From: Cliona cf. orientalis
Lineage: Eukaryota; Porifera; Demospongiae; Clionaida; Clionaidae
DNA length: 64,000 nt
Reading direction: 5' to 3'
NCBI GenBank assembly: GCA_963930775.1
Contig: OZ005707.1
Location: forward strand, 3,534,001-3,598,000
Part shown: piece after piece, positions 1-19,071 of the stretch
Position numbering within the stretch: the stretch's first letter is position 1
Layout: each line of letters opens with the position of its first letter
Program-made: the position numbers and the translations under genes
The notes under the pieces: generated by a model
Seen by the model: the letters and a program-made list of their open reading frames with translations, nothing else
Told to the model about the DNA's origin: nothing
The model's database searches: none

Positions 1-344
1 CCTTGTCTCTCACTTCGCTTGAGGCTAAGTGGCCAGCTAAACAGTGCATCTCTATGGCCACCCTTGTTTGTGTGCACATTACACTGCAATTCTGACCAAT
101 TGTGGTCCTTTCGAATTTTGTAGTAGAGTGCATCCTTTATGCCCCTTTATGCCCTCCAGGGTACTGCTATCATTCTAATCTGCTTAACTAAGCTCTACTG
201 TTTGAATTCCATCTCACAAATGTTGCAATGTAATTTATTAGTAGTTAGGACATAAAACTACTTTAGGGCTACGATTCTTTGCGGGTACAAATTTTAGCAG
301 ATTTTGGAAATAGTGCATTTAGCAGGTAAAAATAATTTATGGTA
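1..344. other. AT-rich stretch, no gene seen
   Basis: I see no exon, RNA gene or clear repeat here. If the glutamate dehydrogenase gene that starts at 15325 is complete, its remaining 3' exons should lie to the left of this edge, so this is probably intron sequence. Confidence 0.3.
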
Positions 345-956
345 GGGATATGAGAAAAGGGACCACTTCGCGCAAAACGCGCTTTTTTTTTTTGCCATCT
401 TTCAAACTGTCGCCATTCCAAGGCCTCAAGAGCCCCAGGCTTCCCACTTGGTTTATAGGCAGACTTCAGTGCTGCCAAAGATAAGGATTTTATCCTAATA
501 TTAGAACTTTCGAGCATCAATTTTGTTTCATTAGCATATGCAAATTAGGAATATTAGGATTCTTTTAGCCTTCTACTCCCATAAGGTGCAGTATACGTTT
601 TCCATGATTATCTCAGGATTTGGGGTATATTTCTTAGGATTTATTATCAAAAGATTATGGCAGCCCTGGGCAGTTTGGGCCTTCTACTTCACAGATCCAA
701 TGTTAGAAGCTACAGCAAGCCTCTTGTCCCAAGCAGTGAGCAGCCAAAATGAGGAATACAACGGCGATTTTCGAACACGATCGATGCACACGCTCGCCCT
801 ACCCACGGGGCTCGCAATTTGCAGCGAGTGTAGCAGGATGGTGTAAGAATATTCATGCTAGGTATGAAGTTTATAGCTGCTATGGTTCCAGAGATACAAG
901 CGTTTTAAAAAGAAAATTAGGGAAATGCATGTAGTGGTCCCGTTTTCTCATATCCT
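345..956. mobile_element. MITE-like repeat with terminal inverted repeats
   Basis: The left end near 346 reads GGATATGAGAAAAGGGACCA and the right end near 931-955 carries its reverse complement with one change. The short open frames inside (for example 538-846) have no recognisable domain and lie between these inverted ends, so they are treated as chance frames. Confidence 0.5.
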
Positions 957-1617
957 GTCATATTTTAGTAAATTAATATAAGCGGATACAATGCTTAGCG
1001 AAATTGGGCAAATCGCTAATTTCGCTAAATTTAGTATCCACAAACAAAAATGCACATGTACGTATGCTGTGAGCAAAAGCTCACCTCTCAATGATTTACA
1101 TTGGTTATTATTCAATGAGGAGGCAGAGTATAAAAGGGGAGTGGGTCAGTCAGAAATGGCCGACAGGAAACGGATTGCAGCAAGATTCAAAATATCTGTG
1201 AGCTAGCTGTACTATGAATATATAATATACACACATTGCACTTTTTGAAGCGCAAAATAAAGCTAAATAAAGCACAAAACACGTAGTATTTCTAATTAAA
1301 GAGCAAAAATGGCAAGTTCTTTGAGGAAACATAAACGCGAATGCTATGGGTTTGACTTGAGCTTCACGACTCTGGAGGAGAAAGAGACTACAGAATGTCC
1401 ATAGGTTGATGACACCAGCAGGAGCCCCACTGCTCGAGAACCAGAATTTTGTCTATGCCCTACTCAATCTTACTGAATCTGGCTCCCATCCAACCCCTGA
1501 CCCCCATAGCGATAATGCTGGCCCAGCTACTAGATCTTTCGTGCACAACAATGGAAAATGCTGTGGCATGAGTTTACAAATACAGCAGTGAGTATAAGCT
1601 GCTATTATTAATTTTAG
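957..1617. other. Uncharacterised stretch upstream of a transposase pseudogene
   Basis: A 61-residue plus-strand frame at 1406-1591 could be a 5' exon of the Kolobok-like gene that follows, because an AG acceptor and the next exon begin at 1618. No domain is recognisable. No repeat boundary was found. Confidence 0.2.
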
Positions 1618-4183
1618 GAATGTACACTGATGGTGCTTCTTCTGAGGAGCAGTCTTTGTTTATTACAGAAAGACATTGCTTCTCAGATTTAGTTGAAGGG
1701 TTGTCAACACAATGCTCATGTGGAAAGACAAGTGTTCCCTGGGTACTAGAATCGGTTGTACAGGTATGAAGATCAATGTGAAACTTGAGCCATGTATGTC
1801 AATCCACTACTATCCTAGAAAGGGCACTCTATCCAAGCTCTTTTCTATTGTCATCGCTGTAAGCAGCAAAGACGTACATGGTCTAGTTTCCATGTGCTGG
1901 GGATGTTGCCTTCTCAGTATACCCACTTGAGTATGTTCTCTGGCGTAGGAGTTGTTGGTCATGCTAACATCCGCCGAGGTTGTCTTACCCATGGTTGACT
2001 GTGTGTACTAGCTGGTATATTTATTTATTGTCTACCTTTAGTGTATCAAAACCTAAGGTACATTGAAATAGTTGGAAGAGCTGCTGAGATGAGTATGCGT
2101 GCTAGCGTGGAAGAAGTGCAAGCTCTTCCGGAGTACTCAACCAAAGGAGAGGTACATGTGCAAGTGATTATAAACTGAATACTGTAATTTTAATGTCTCC
2201 TCCAACTTTAGTGGGTCATTACTGATGCACGGCATGATTCCACAGCCAATGCATACCACAATACAGTGCCATGCTTGTCTGGAAGGTGTGCATGTAGAAG
2301 TTTTGGAGTTCTTGCCATCAACTGATAAAATTTTTGTGTCACAGTACACACAAGATTGTTGGTATCAGTACCATCTCTCGAGCTGCTCATGCTACTGCAT
2401 AGACTAGGGAGTTAGCTTGTACCAAAGATGTTCTGCCGCAGGTTATTGACGTAGTTCTCTTGTGTTTCAAATTTTATATGAATTGAGTACGTGCAATAGG
2501 TCTCCATGTTGTTGAAATTGCTCATGACATCCAGATGCAAGTGGCCAAGTATATTAGATAAACACTTGGGCTAGTTAACTCTTCTGACATTTGGCATGGT
2601 ATTTTTGTATTTCAGCAACATAATTTTATTACGTTGTTAGCTATTAATGTTTATTTTGATGATGTATAGGAACAATAAATGTGGCTAGGGAGATGAAGAA
2701 GATCACTGAAGGCGGAATGAAGGACAAGGGGAAGACATGGTTCCCACAGCTTATGGACAAATAATTATAAGGATGTCAGTATTATTTCAGTACTATTTGA
2801 CATTTTGTATGCATTCACATTAATAATAGGAAGGAGTGTGAAGGTACATCTCTACTGGGCCATAAAGAATTGTAGTGATTCACCCAGGAACTGATTATGA
2901 ATATCCCCTGTCACTACCAGGTACATTTGCATGTTCACTGGGGCGAGCCTAACCCCACAACAGGCCTTGCATATCACCATAATATTATTACCGTATAGCG
3001 AGAAATTTTCGTTGGTGCTAATTTTCGTATGATTGACCAAAACGCTCTTAGAATAAATTTTTGTAGTTTTTAATTTCGTATGCTTGCAGTGGAAGATTGC
3101 GCGCATGCGCAGCTCGCAATGCTAGCTAGGCCACGCCCGATTGCTTGACAATGGCATCTTGTCGATTGAAGCGATGGTGAGAGGCTACCATGAGTCTACA
3201 AAAGTATTTGGACTGCTGCCGTTGGCGAAGAATTCAAAGCCTTGGCAAAGAACTGATACCGAGACATTGTTAGCACCTGCAGCTGCGCTAGCGACTGCGT
3301 GTGGTGTGGGTCAAAGGTCACGCTCGCCAGAAAAATTTTCGTATGTTTAGTTTTTATTTTCGTATAAGGGATGGAGCATACGAAATATACGAAAATTAGC
3401 ACCATACGAAAATTTCCCGCTATACAGTATTATTATGACAGTGTACGTGTACTTACAATTGTGTCATGTCATGTATATGTCATGATGTGCACACCTGTAC
3501 AGGGCCAGCACTCCAAACGCCCATCTATCTTATCTCCCCTTGCCACACGCCAGCCTACACACAGAGTAAGATCAAGCTGGACAATGAGAAGGCCATTGAG
3601 AGCTTACGCCAACAGCTGAAGTCTACCTATATATACCGCAGTGCTGAAAATTTTTGCAGAGTGAGCACCACATGTACAATGGGATTATTGTTTTATGTCT
3701 GTCTACTGGCCATGGGTAGAGTCCTTCAATCATCAGTTGTTGACTTACTTACCAAAGCGGATTCACTTCTTGACTGTGACGTTCAATATGAGAATGAATT
3801 TAGCAGTTCTAGACTGGGTTAGGATATTTGATACCTTCGCATGATATTATACATGTACACTTGACTAACTGTAGAACGAGAACATGAATCGTGCTTACAC
3901 CAGTGTATGTAAGGTGAAAGACCTCAGAAGACCAGATCAGTGCACTCCCTTGAAGGTGCTGGTGAAAAAGTACATGTACAGCTTTGTGGAGTTGCTCTGG
4001 GCTATGTTCGTCACTCGAAACAAAGTTGACTTGATGTGAGCACTTTTGTGCCTCAGTTTAGAGATGATTTTATTGAAGTTTTACAGATGAAGATGAAGGT
4101 GGTGATGACGATGGAGAGAAGTTTGAAGATGGGGAACAACTACCACCTGAATCAGACTCAGATGAAAGTGAAGATGAGTGCTA
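1618..4183 (+). pseudogene. Spliced Kolobok-like DDE transposase, decayed
   Basis: At least nine exon-like blocks with GT-AG edges read in order. They are 1618-1763 (Cys-rich, QCSCGKTSVPW), about 1835-1990 (HVLGMLPSQYTHL), 2042-2151, 2214-2282 (VITDARHDSTANAYH, first catalytic Asp), 2345-2446, 2495-2600 (SSDIWHG, second Asp), 2670-2763 (KDKGKTWFPQL), 2842-2921 (MNIPCHYQ), 3501-3660, 3695-3820 (WVESFNHQLLTYLPKR, probable catalytic Glu), 3873-4035 and 4088-4183 (acidic tail ending in a stop). The D, D, E spacing and motifs match an RNase H-fold transposase family common in cnidarians and sponges, which I place nearest Kolobok from memory. In-frame stops (TAG in the 2345-2446 block, TAA in the 2495-2600 block) and frame changes near 1860, 2895 and 3540 show it is dead. 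A MITE sits in one intron. The family name is the least certain part. Confidence 0.6.
2991..3427. mobile_element. TA-flanked MITE with repeated TTTTCGTA motifs
   Basis: The ends read CCGTATAGCGAGAAATTTTC and, on the other strand at 3427, CTGTATAGCGGGAAATTTTC. TA lies on both sides (2989-2990 and 3428-3429). The motif AAATTTTCGTA recurs several times just inside both ends. It lies in an intron of the transposase pseudogene. A partial copy ends at 25291. Confidence 0.8.
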
Positions 4184-5189
4184 AAGGTACGTATGCTAAA
4201 TCTACTAGTGTCCTCTTGTACATGTACGTGACATAAGTATTTGTATGTATCCAAGCTCTGAGGTGAACTCTTGCTGAATAGTCACTGCCATACGTGTGCC
4301 TGAGTTGTACCTTTTCCTGCAAAAAATGTAAGTACACCAGATACATCTTGCAGGACTAGCTGATAATACATGTACGTTTACATACATGAATCCTGCTAGG
4401 AATGTATTGTCTCTTGTGTCGCTCAATTGCCTACAAATCATCATGTTCTCTGTAACCCTTACCTGTCATAGTGGTTTTGCCAAATATGCACTGCTGTCCA
4501 TTACATAATATAAGTGTATATGTATTAAAATTAATGCAACAATACACATTCTGTGATATAGCATTTCTGTATCCATTCTCAATTACCATGTACTGTTATG
4601 CCTCCTTTCTTGCTAGAAACTCCTCTGGGGCCACTCTCCATAAGCAATATGTGTATGATGTACCTTCTCTAACGTGTGCTGAATATGTTTTTGGTGATCT
4701 TTACTTCAATGGCTTATGGATATTCACAATACATGTACATGAAGGTATGTTCATATGCACACATACATGTACATGTACATCTTGTGGATTGCTAGTACTG
4801 TGCATCAAATAGAAATTTCCTGTTTTGTAACATGCTACATGTATACATGTACAGTAATGCCATTTTACGACTATTGTAACAAATATAATGCGTATATGTA
4901 TGCAGGGAAAGCACTCTAAAAACAGCTCCAATTCAATGATGTCCAGAATGAGGATTTGGCTGAGGTTAGTGTGTAGGTTCTATTTTATGTTCATACCATT
5001 GCAGAACCGTATGCATTCACGTACATGTACATTGTATGTCACCCAATCACTCGTTGAACACCAGATACTTGTGTAACCACATGGAAATTCCCTCTTGTGG
5101 ATTCTCTCTGGATTATGCTGGTCAACGCATGTAAGGACAGATATCCAAGCACATTAAAAGTTTGTATTTTTTATGAAATAGGTAATGAG
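4184..5189. other. Gene-free stretch rich in TACATG repeats
   Basis: Contains several short runs of TACATG (for example 4732-4780) that form palindromes with themselves. No exon or transposon end was recognised. Confidence 0.4.
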
Positions 5190-5700
5190 GGGAGAGACTA
5201 CAGCTGTTCAGACTACTCTGCAGGCGGAACTCAGCCTCAGGCTCATCATCCTCCATGCCCACCTCAAAGGTGGACTTATAGTCATGGTAGCTCCCATCGT
5301 GACTTGGGTACCTGGATCTGATCTCCTGGCAGGTATAGAGAAAGGTAAGGATTAATGTAGTGTGGATACTATAGTATACTTACAGTTACAATGCATTTGG
5401 GAATTATCTCCCTTTTGTCATACATGTAAATATCTGTCCTTCCCTCCTTCCTCCACAGGTACTCCTCATCTCGCCACAGCCCAACAACACTCAGTAGCTT
5501 CCAGAAGAAGCGGTAGAGCCTTACCTCTTCTCATCGTTGGCTGGATGAGGAGAACTAGCTGACCCACGGAGGAAGTCGGGAGGTAGCTGGATGATACAGG
5601 GAGCACAGAGACAGTGGTGGCAGTGATCCGGACCTCGAAGTACTGGGTACTGTGGATTCTCCCGACATCTGCGAGGGTGACTAGGAAAATAACCTATATG
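5190..5700 (-). pseudogene. P2X7-intracellular-like zinc-binding domain fragment
   Basis: Two exon-like blocks are read on the minus strand. The first (about 5700-5455) gives PVLRGPDHCHHCLCAPCI, then LPPDFLRGSASS, PHPANDEK and, after a frame change near 5520, LYRFFWKLLSVVGLWRDEEY. The second starts after an AG near 5326 and gives EIRSRYPSHDGSYHDY. The pattern of a Cys/His-rich HCHHC core, then W/RDEEYL, then an I/V-R-x-x-YPS-DG-Y ending is that of the C-terminal domain of P2X7 receptors, which in invertebrates and sponges is found on many non-receptor proteins. No channel part is present. The frame change and the lack of a start suggest a dead fragment inside the large downstream part of the glutamate dehydrogenase locus. 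Confidence 0.45.
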
Positions 5701-6189
5701 CAATTTCAAGTTTTAGCACCAGTACCAGGCTTTGTGGTGAAACTTCAGTAACTTATCCCCTACTCCCTACTTGAAGGATCACTGGATTAGGATCATCAGA
5801 GGCTGGAGAGGTACTGTGACTCCACCTCACAGCGACAGAGGAGTTCGGGGGCCGATTCACCATAAAAAAATTAGTGACCATAGCTACAAAAGCTGGAGGA
5901 ACCTGGGTTCCTTGACTCTCTTACTCTCACCTACAATCAAGTGTGGAGGACTTTACATGTAGTATTTATAGTTTTTATTGAGTTACATGTACTACTCGCT
6001 CTTACTGTTATTTCAGTCTGTTCTGCCATTGGTAGTAATAGTGGTTGCCAAAAGGTTTCAGTTGTAACCTGAACAAGTTGCCACATGTTCAAGAGCTCTG
6101 ACAGAGCTTACTGCGTGTGTGCATAGCTAGGTGTAAGGGCGAATAGTGGAGGGAGTTTGGAAAGTTTGAATGTAGCCGCCATTTGCAGG
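5701..6189. other. No feature recognised
   Basis: No coding exon, RNA gene or terminal inverted repeat was found in this stretch. Confidence 0.3.
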
Positions 6190-6735
6190 CGCATACTGAC
6201 CAGGGTTTCCATTTAGGATTTTTGTCAAGGGGGGGGGGGGGGGGGGTGGGGCAAATGCGACAATTCCAGAGCTAAGGGGGAGCAAAGACTATGGTATGTT
6301 TCCCCATCTGTGAAGAATGATGTTGTGCTCATTAACTTCATTATATTAGGGGGGTCTGGGGGTATGCTCCCCCAGGAAATTTTTTTTAAATGTTTCAACC
6401 TCTGAGACTGTTTCTGGTGGCTTCTGAGCACTCCTATGGGGAAAGTCTGTCAGTAATATCCACTGGTTCCCCTTTATTTCAAGTCAAATGTTGCAAGGAT
6501 GTGGGTTGTGTCTCCTACCGAGCGTAGCGCGAAGCTTCAGCTAATTTATGGCTTAAAAATGAGCAAAACTGCCGCTTTGGACACTTTCACTGTTTAAATC
6601 TTTTACTTGTGCATGTACTGCATGTATGGATGGTGGCTACTCTCAAGGGGGGAGGGGGGGCGAGTGACCCTCCCCGCCCCCCCTAAATGAAATCCTGCTG
6701 ACAACCAAAATTTTAGAGCTGGTAGCTTTCAGCCT
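6190..6735. repeat. Poly-G-containing interspersed repeat, copy 1
   Basis: Begins near 'cagggtttccatttaggatt', followed by a run of 16 or more G interrupted by one T (about 6229-6246), and closes with a C-rich mirror near 6665-6710. The same module lies in the other orientation within 16145-16878. Probably a non-autonomous element, but no target duplication could be set. Confidence 0.45.
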
Positions 6736-7025
6736 GATTTTGGTAGGGGAGGGGGAGTGAGGTGGGAGTAACCAACAGGAAAAAGTGAGTGTTAACTCAT
6801 CTCTCACACCTGTCACCTCTTACTGTTATGTGCATTATTCTGTGATTTGACTTAAATGAGGAACGTGCGCATAAAATAAACCAGATTGCGCGCTTGGAGA
6901 TCGTGCAGTCACGAGGTTGGGGCGGGCCGGGTATAAAAAGGGGGGTTACTCAAAAATAGTTTACATTGTGCAACAATTAAGGTGGCCTCCCTTGATGGCC
7001 TTGCATAAATCAATTTAGAACTTAC
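6736..7025. other. Intron sequence after glutamate dehydrogenase exon 8
   Basis: No next GDH exon was found on the minus strand to the left of the donor at 7025. A TATA-like string (gtataaaaagg, near 6930) is visible but no transcript can be assigned to it. Confidence 0.3.
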
Positions 7026-15325
<8,300 letters not shown>

Positions 15326-15347
15326 GACTAGTCTAACATCGTATGAA

Positions 15348-16084
15348 CTGCACGAGGAAAGATTATCAAAATTATAGCCGGAAATGTTGGCAGGAATTAA
15401 ATTCGGTGAATAAATATTGCCAAACAAATTTGTTAGTGTGGGCCAACTACATGTATGCATAATACAATGTATACCATAATTTAGTGCCCACTCCGAGGTA
15501 AATGCCCACTACCAAACTCCATAAATAGATACATGTATGCACCTGATGTAGAAGCTGCTGGCAACTCGAGTACCAATGAAAGCAGTCTACTTTCCAGTCT
15601 TACCGTTTATATAGACAGGTAAGGTGAGCTTATTCTATGGCATAATCTAAAAGTGGGTGTGGCCAGTCATGAAAAGTGGGGGGGGGGCTTGACCCTCCAG
15701 GTGCGACGCCCATGTTTTGGTCCGCATACATGCTGTATCTGCACTACAGTCGTCCCCACTGCTTTGCTCGCTAAATTCAGTGCTACTCATGAACTTATTT
15801 CCCGTTAATTAGTGGGCATGGCTATAAATTTTGCGTGCGCACGGGCTGTTACCTGACCCTTGCCCCCTCACCTTTCAATTGCTTCTGACACCTATGTAAA
15901 ATTCAGGAATCACGAGTTACATACATGTATGATATGTAGTATCAATGGACACTTCATTCAGAACACTATGGCAAGAAATTTTGGTACAAAAGTTTGGTGG
16001 ACTATTACGTAGCGGTTGTAAAGGGAGACTGCCAAATTTTCAGACCTTATGATATCCGATGTTGGCCTGGTGATAATAATAGAA
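15348..16084. other. Upstream region of GDH; candidate plus-strand exon inside
   Basis: An AG at 15348-15349 precedes the GDH start exon and may be a 5' UTR splice acceptor. On the plus strand, 15533-15618 reads from an ATG for 28 codons (MYAPDVEAAGNSSTNESSLL) to a good donor, AG|GTAAGG. No partner exon or family was found, so this candidate exon is weak. Confidence 0.25.
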
Positions 16085-17205
16085 CGTCAAAGGGAAGGGG
16101 GTGGACTTGAACACATTCATATACACCAATTAATAATATTGTAGCCTTGCCAGGATTTCGGGGGGGGGGGGGGGGGGGGGGAGGGGGTGCTTTTGTCCCC
16201 TTGAGATTGGTTTGCCCCTACCCCCTTGGCAATTGGCTTTCCCTATACCGTAAAAGTTCTAATTACAGCACCACTCCAATGCGAGGGGTCCGACACTCCC
16301 CAAAATAGCATATGAGATTCGAAATCTCTAGAAGATTTTGGGATTTCTTCGTAGATTTCTCCAAAGATTCCAAGATTTCATTTGAGATTTCACTTAAATT
16401 TCAAGATTTCAGACGAGATTTCAATAAAGATTCAAAATTTCAGTTCACAGTCTCGCGGCCGCAAGTGAAGCGTGAGCAGGATTTCATTTAGGGGGGCGGG
16501 GGGCGAGTGCCCCCCCCTTGAGAATTGCCACATAATATAAGAAGTTTGAATGGCAAAACTGTCCAAATAGGCACTTTTTGCTTCTTTTTAACACCAACTA
16601 TTTTCAGCTTTGCACTCCGCGCGGGAGGAAACATACTGTATTAAAAGGGAGGGGAACCAGTAGATATCACTGACAAGAGAGATCTTAGAAGCCACCAGAA
16701 ACAGTCTCAGCAGTTAAAAAAACGTAAAATTTCCTGGGGAAGCATGCCCCTAGTTAATGAGCACTATGTTAATCTTGGCTGATAAAAAACACTAGTACAA
16801 TCCTTGCCCCCCTTAACTCTGTGATTGTCGTGTTTGCCCCCCCTTGACAAAAATCCTTTAGAAATGAAACCCTGGTGAGGCTAGATTTCCTGCACATTAG
16901 GCTGAGGTAACTTCAGCATACATGTAGCCTGGGTTAAAGTATCTCAGGAGCCCGAACCCAAACCAGCTCCAATGTAAGCACCACTTGGCATTGGATAATA
17001 TTTATTATTTTTGTTCGAATTATAGCGCAAGTACAGTCAGATATATAAAAACTGGTGCTTTTAATACTTTTTAAACGTTTTAATGGAGCACCAAGCACAG
17101 TTCTGAATTATTTTTTTGGTGCTGTAATAAGAACTTTTATGGTAACATAATATTTAATTGGTGTATGTGAATGTGTTCAAGTCCACCTCTTCCCTTTATA
17201 ATTTA
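16085..17205. mobile_element. Outer repeat with about 55-bp inverted ends, holding nested elements
   Basis: The left end (near 16095, GGTGGACTTGAACACATTCA) is repeated inverted near 17170-17195. Between them lie a poly-G repeat module and the TA-flanked element 16248-17142. Confidence 0.65.
16248..17142. mobile_element. TA-flanked MITE-like element, CCGTAAAAGTTC ends
   Basis: Ends CCGTAAAAGTTCTAATTACA and inverted CCATAAAAGTTCTTATTACA, with TA at 16246-16247 and 17143-17144. The motif GGTGCT/AGCACC recurs inside. It contains a second poly-G/C repeat module (about 16480-16875) related to 6190-6735, so it is itself composite. 895 bp. Confidence 0.75.
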
Positions 17206-17207
17206 CA

Positions 17208-18160
17208 CACAATAATGCACCTATCAATGTATTGCCCTACCTAGGCTACCACCCCACTGGCAAAAGGTGGGGGTTTGATCGTATTTGACGGATAAACATG
17301 CTCCGGATCAGGGGAATTTGACCAATATTTACAGATAATAGGGGAAATATACAGTGGACATTTGATCCTAATATTTGTTCAAGGGGAGAGGCAATTGATT
17401 TTATATAGGTCAAATCCCCCACCCTTCCCGTGGGGTGGTAGTCTGGGTGCCAGCCCCTTCACAAGAGGGAGGAAGGGTCTGGTACACTTAGCATCAACAA
17501 CTTGTTCTGTTGAGTCCGCAAAAGTAGCTCTAACTAAGTGGGTGTGAACATAAAATTAATTCAGAAGTGCTAATTAAATAAACGGGGGGTCAAGTTTGAA
17601 ATGGCTACTATCGTTCCTTTATGAACGCAATCGAACGATATTTGCAGGCTCAATCAAGAACAGAAACTCTCACCTGCTACTATTCTTATCCACTAAACGC
17701 GAGGACCAGGCCTACGCCGACAGTACAGTTATATAGTCTTGTATTTCCGCGGCCTGGGCGAATACAAGAGATGAACTTCTAGACGAAGCACTTGGCTCTC
17801 AAAACGTACCCGAGAAAAGCATAGCTTGTCAACTATTCAGTCAGTGTGATCTTGGCTAAAAGTGCTGATGGATGACTCCATGACTAAGCACAAGGCGATC
17901 CGATTTTCCTATCCGTAATAGACCTAGCTAGCTGCACTAGAATTATTGGTATGGGTATGGCTATGGAATGCACACACTTACGCGAGTATACGTCACAATA
18001 CGCATGGATGACGCTTTCACACTCAATTGTCGCCCCACGGTACCCGTGGGGTGTGAAGAACGAGTCGTTGATGCGACCAGACCCTTACTCCCTCTTGTGA
18101 AGGGGCTGGCACCCAGACTAGTGGGGCAATACATTGATAGGTGCATAATTAGGGGAAAAA
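17208..18160. mobile_element. Nested repeats with inverted ends
   Basis: The left end near 17218-17244 (CACCTATCAATGTATTGCCC) recurs inverted at 18124-18148. Inside are two further inverted-repeat elements: 17249-17441 (CTACCACCCCAC ends) and 17439-18120 (TAGTCTGGGTGCCAGCCCC ends). For the second, only GTGGGG of the expected 9-base duplication is shared on both sides. Confidence 0.6.
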
Positions 18161-18374
18161 CCAAAAATTGTTTTGTTGACTATCAAAATGCCCTGATTGT
18201 TTCTGTTTTGGGGCCGGTGTATCTCATGTATCGTCAAGAGTTTAAAATGGAATAGCCCAATATCGCCTATGTGATGGTGTCTATTTTTAATAAATATTTA
18301 CACTGAAGTTTACTCTGCGTAGACGCACCACTCCCATCTAACCGACTACCACTACCAGCACAAAACATAAAAAC

Positions 18375-18605
18375 TTACCTTCCAGCCTTCTTCAAGTACA
18401 AGTACAAGTGCAGTGATAACCGGATATACACCTCGAAGTAAGCGAAGGCAGAAGGTGGGTGTATCATGGGAAGGGCAGTGACTGACCAATCAGGATAGCG
18501 ATTGAGTGTCACAAGATCATCAGCTGACCTGATTCCGCGCCGCGCGCGCCCTCTGTCAGATGCGAGCGCATGCGCATGGATACCGTACGGTAACGCCAGC
18601 ATCAC
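18375..18605 (-). other. Candidate exon of unknown gene
   Basis: A 76-codon minus-strand frame from an ATG, with a GC-rich CpG-like start and a strong donor (GGAAG|GTAAGT) near its end. It gives DLVTLNRYPDWSVTALP and AYFEVYIRLSLHLYLYLKK. No family was recognised and no following exon was found to the left, where repeats dominate. Confidence 0.2.
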
Positions 18606-18800
18606 TGGCTCAGAGGAGGTAGGACACGCTTGACCTTTGGCTAATAGTTCACTAATTAAATCGCTAGTAGAGGCTTTCGTGAAGATTTTTAGAGGATATC
18701 GTTGTGATTTTCGAACTCAGCGCTATTGATTTAGTGGGGGAGCCCCTCTTAGTTAGCACTATAGAGCAATTTTTAGGTCTTTGGAATGTCAATTAGCCGC
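18606..18800. repeat. Inverted repeat partner of 24370-24560
   Basis: The stretch GGTAGGACACGCTTGACCTT onward recurs in reverse complement at 24370-24560 with few changes. The two arms face each other across the 19.1-23.6 kb tandem array. Confidence 0.7.
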
Positions 18801-19071
18801 TTTGATTAAGGTAGCATCAAAGTGCGTGGGCGTGAGCGTCAGGATTGGCTAATTTAATTAGCGAATCGTGAAGGGGCGTGGCCGAAGAGCCCATACGAGT
18901 GCTTTTGGTCGAAGGTGGGCGTGTCTAGAATCGGCCAGGGATGATTATGCGCGTGTAATTAGCGACCGGAAGTGGCCCCTGAAGAAAACACCGGTAATTG
19001 CCCACTTCAAAGCAAGATCAAAGCATTCTTTCTTAACTATTAACCGCAACGACTTACACACTAAGTAGAAA

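Noticed and set aside
538-934. Open frames of 102 and 61 codons on the plus strand
   Set aside because: They lie between inverted ends of a MITE-like repeat, overlap in different frames and show no domain.
6925-6945. TATA-like box GTATAAAAAGG as a promoter
   Set aside because: No transcript, start exon or conserved context could be linked to it.
17361-18255. Frames around 17362-17547 and 17961-18255
   Set aside because: They run across MITE ends with inverted repeats and carry no domain.
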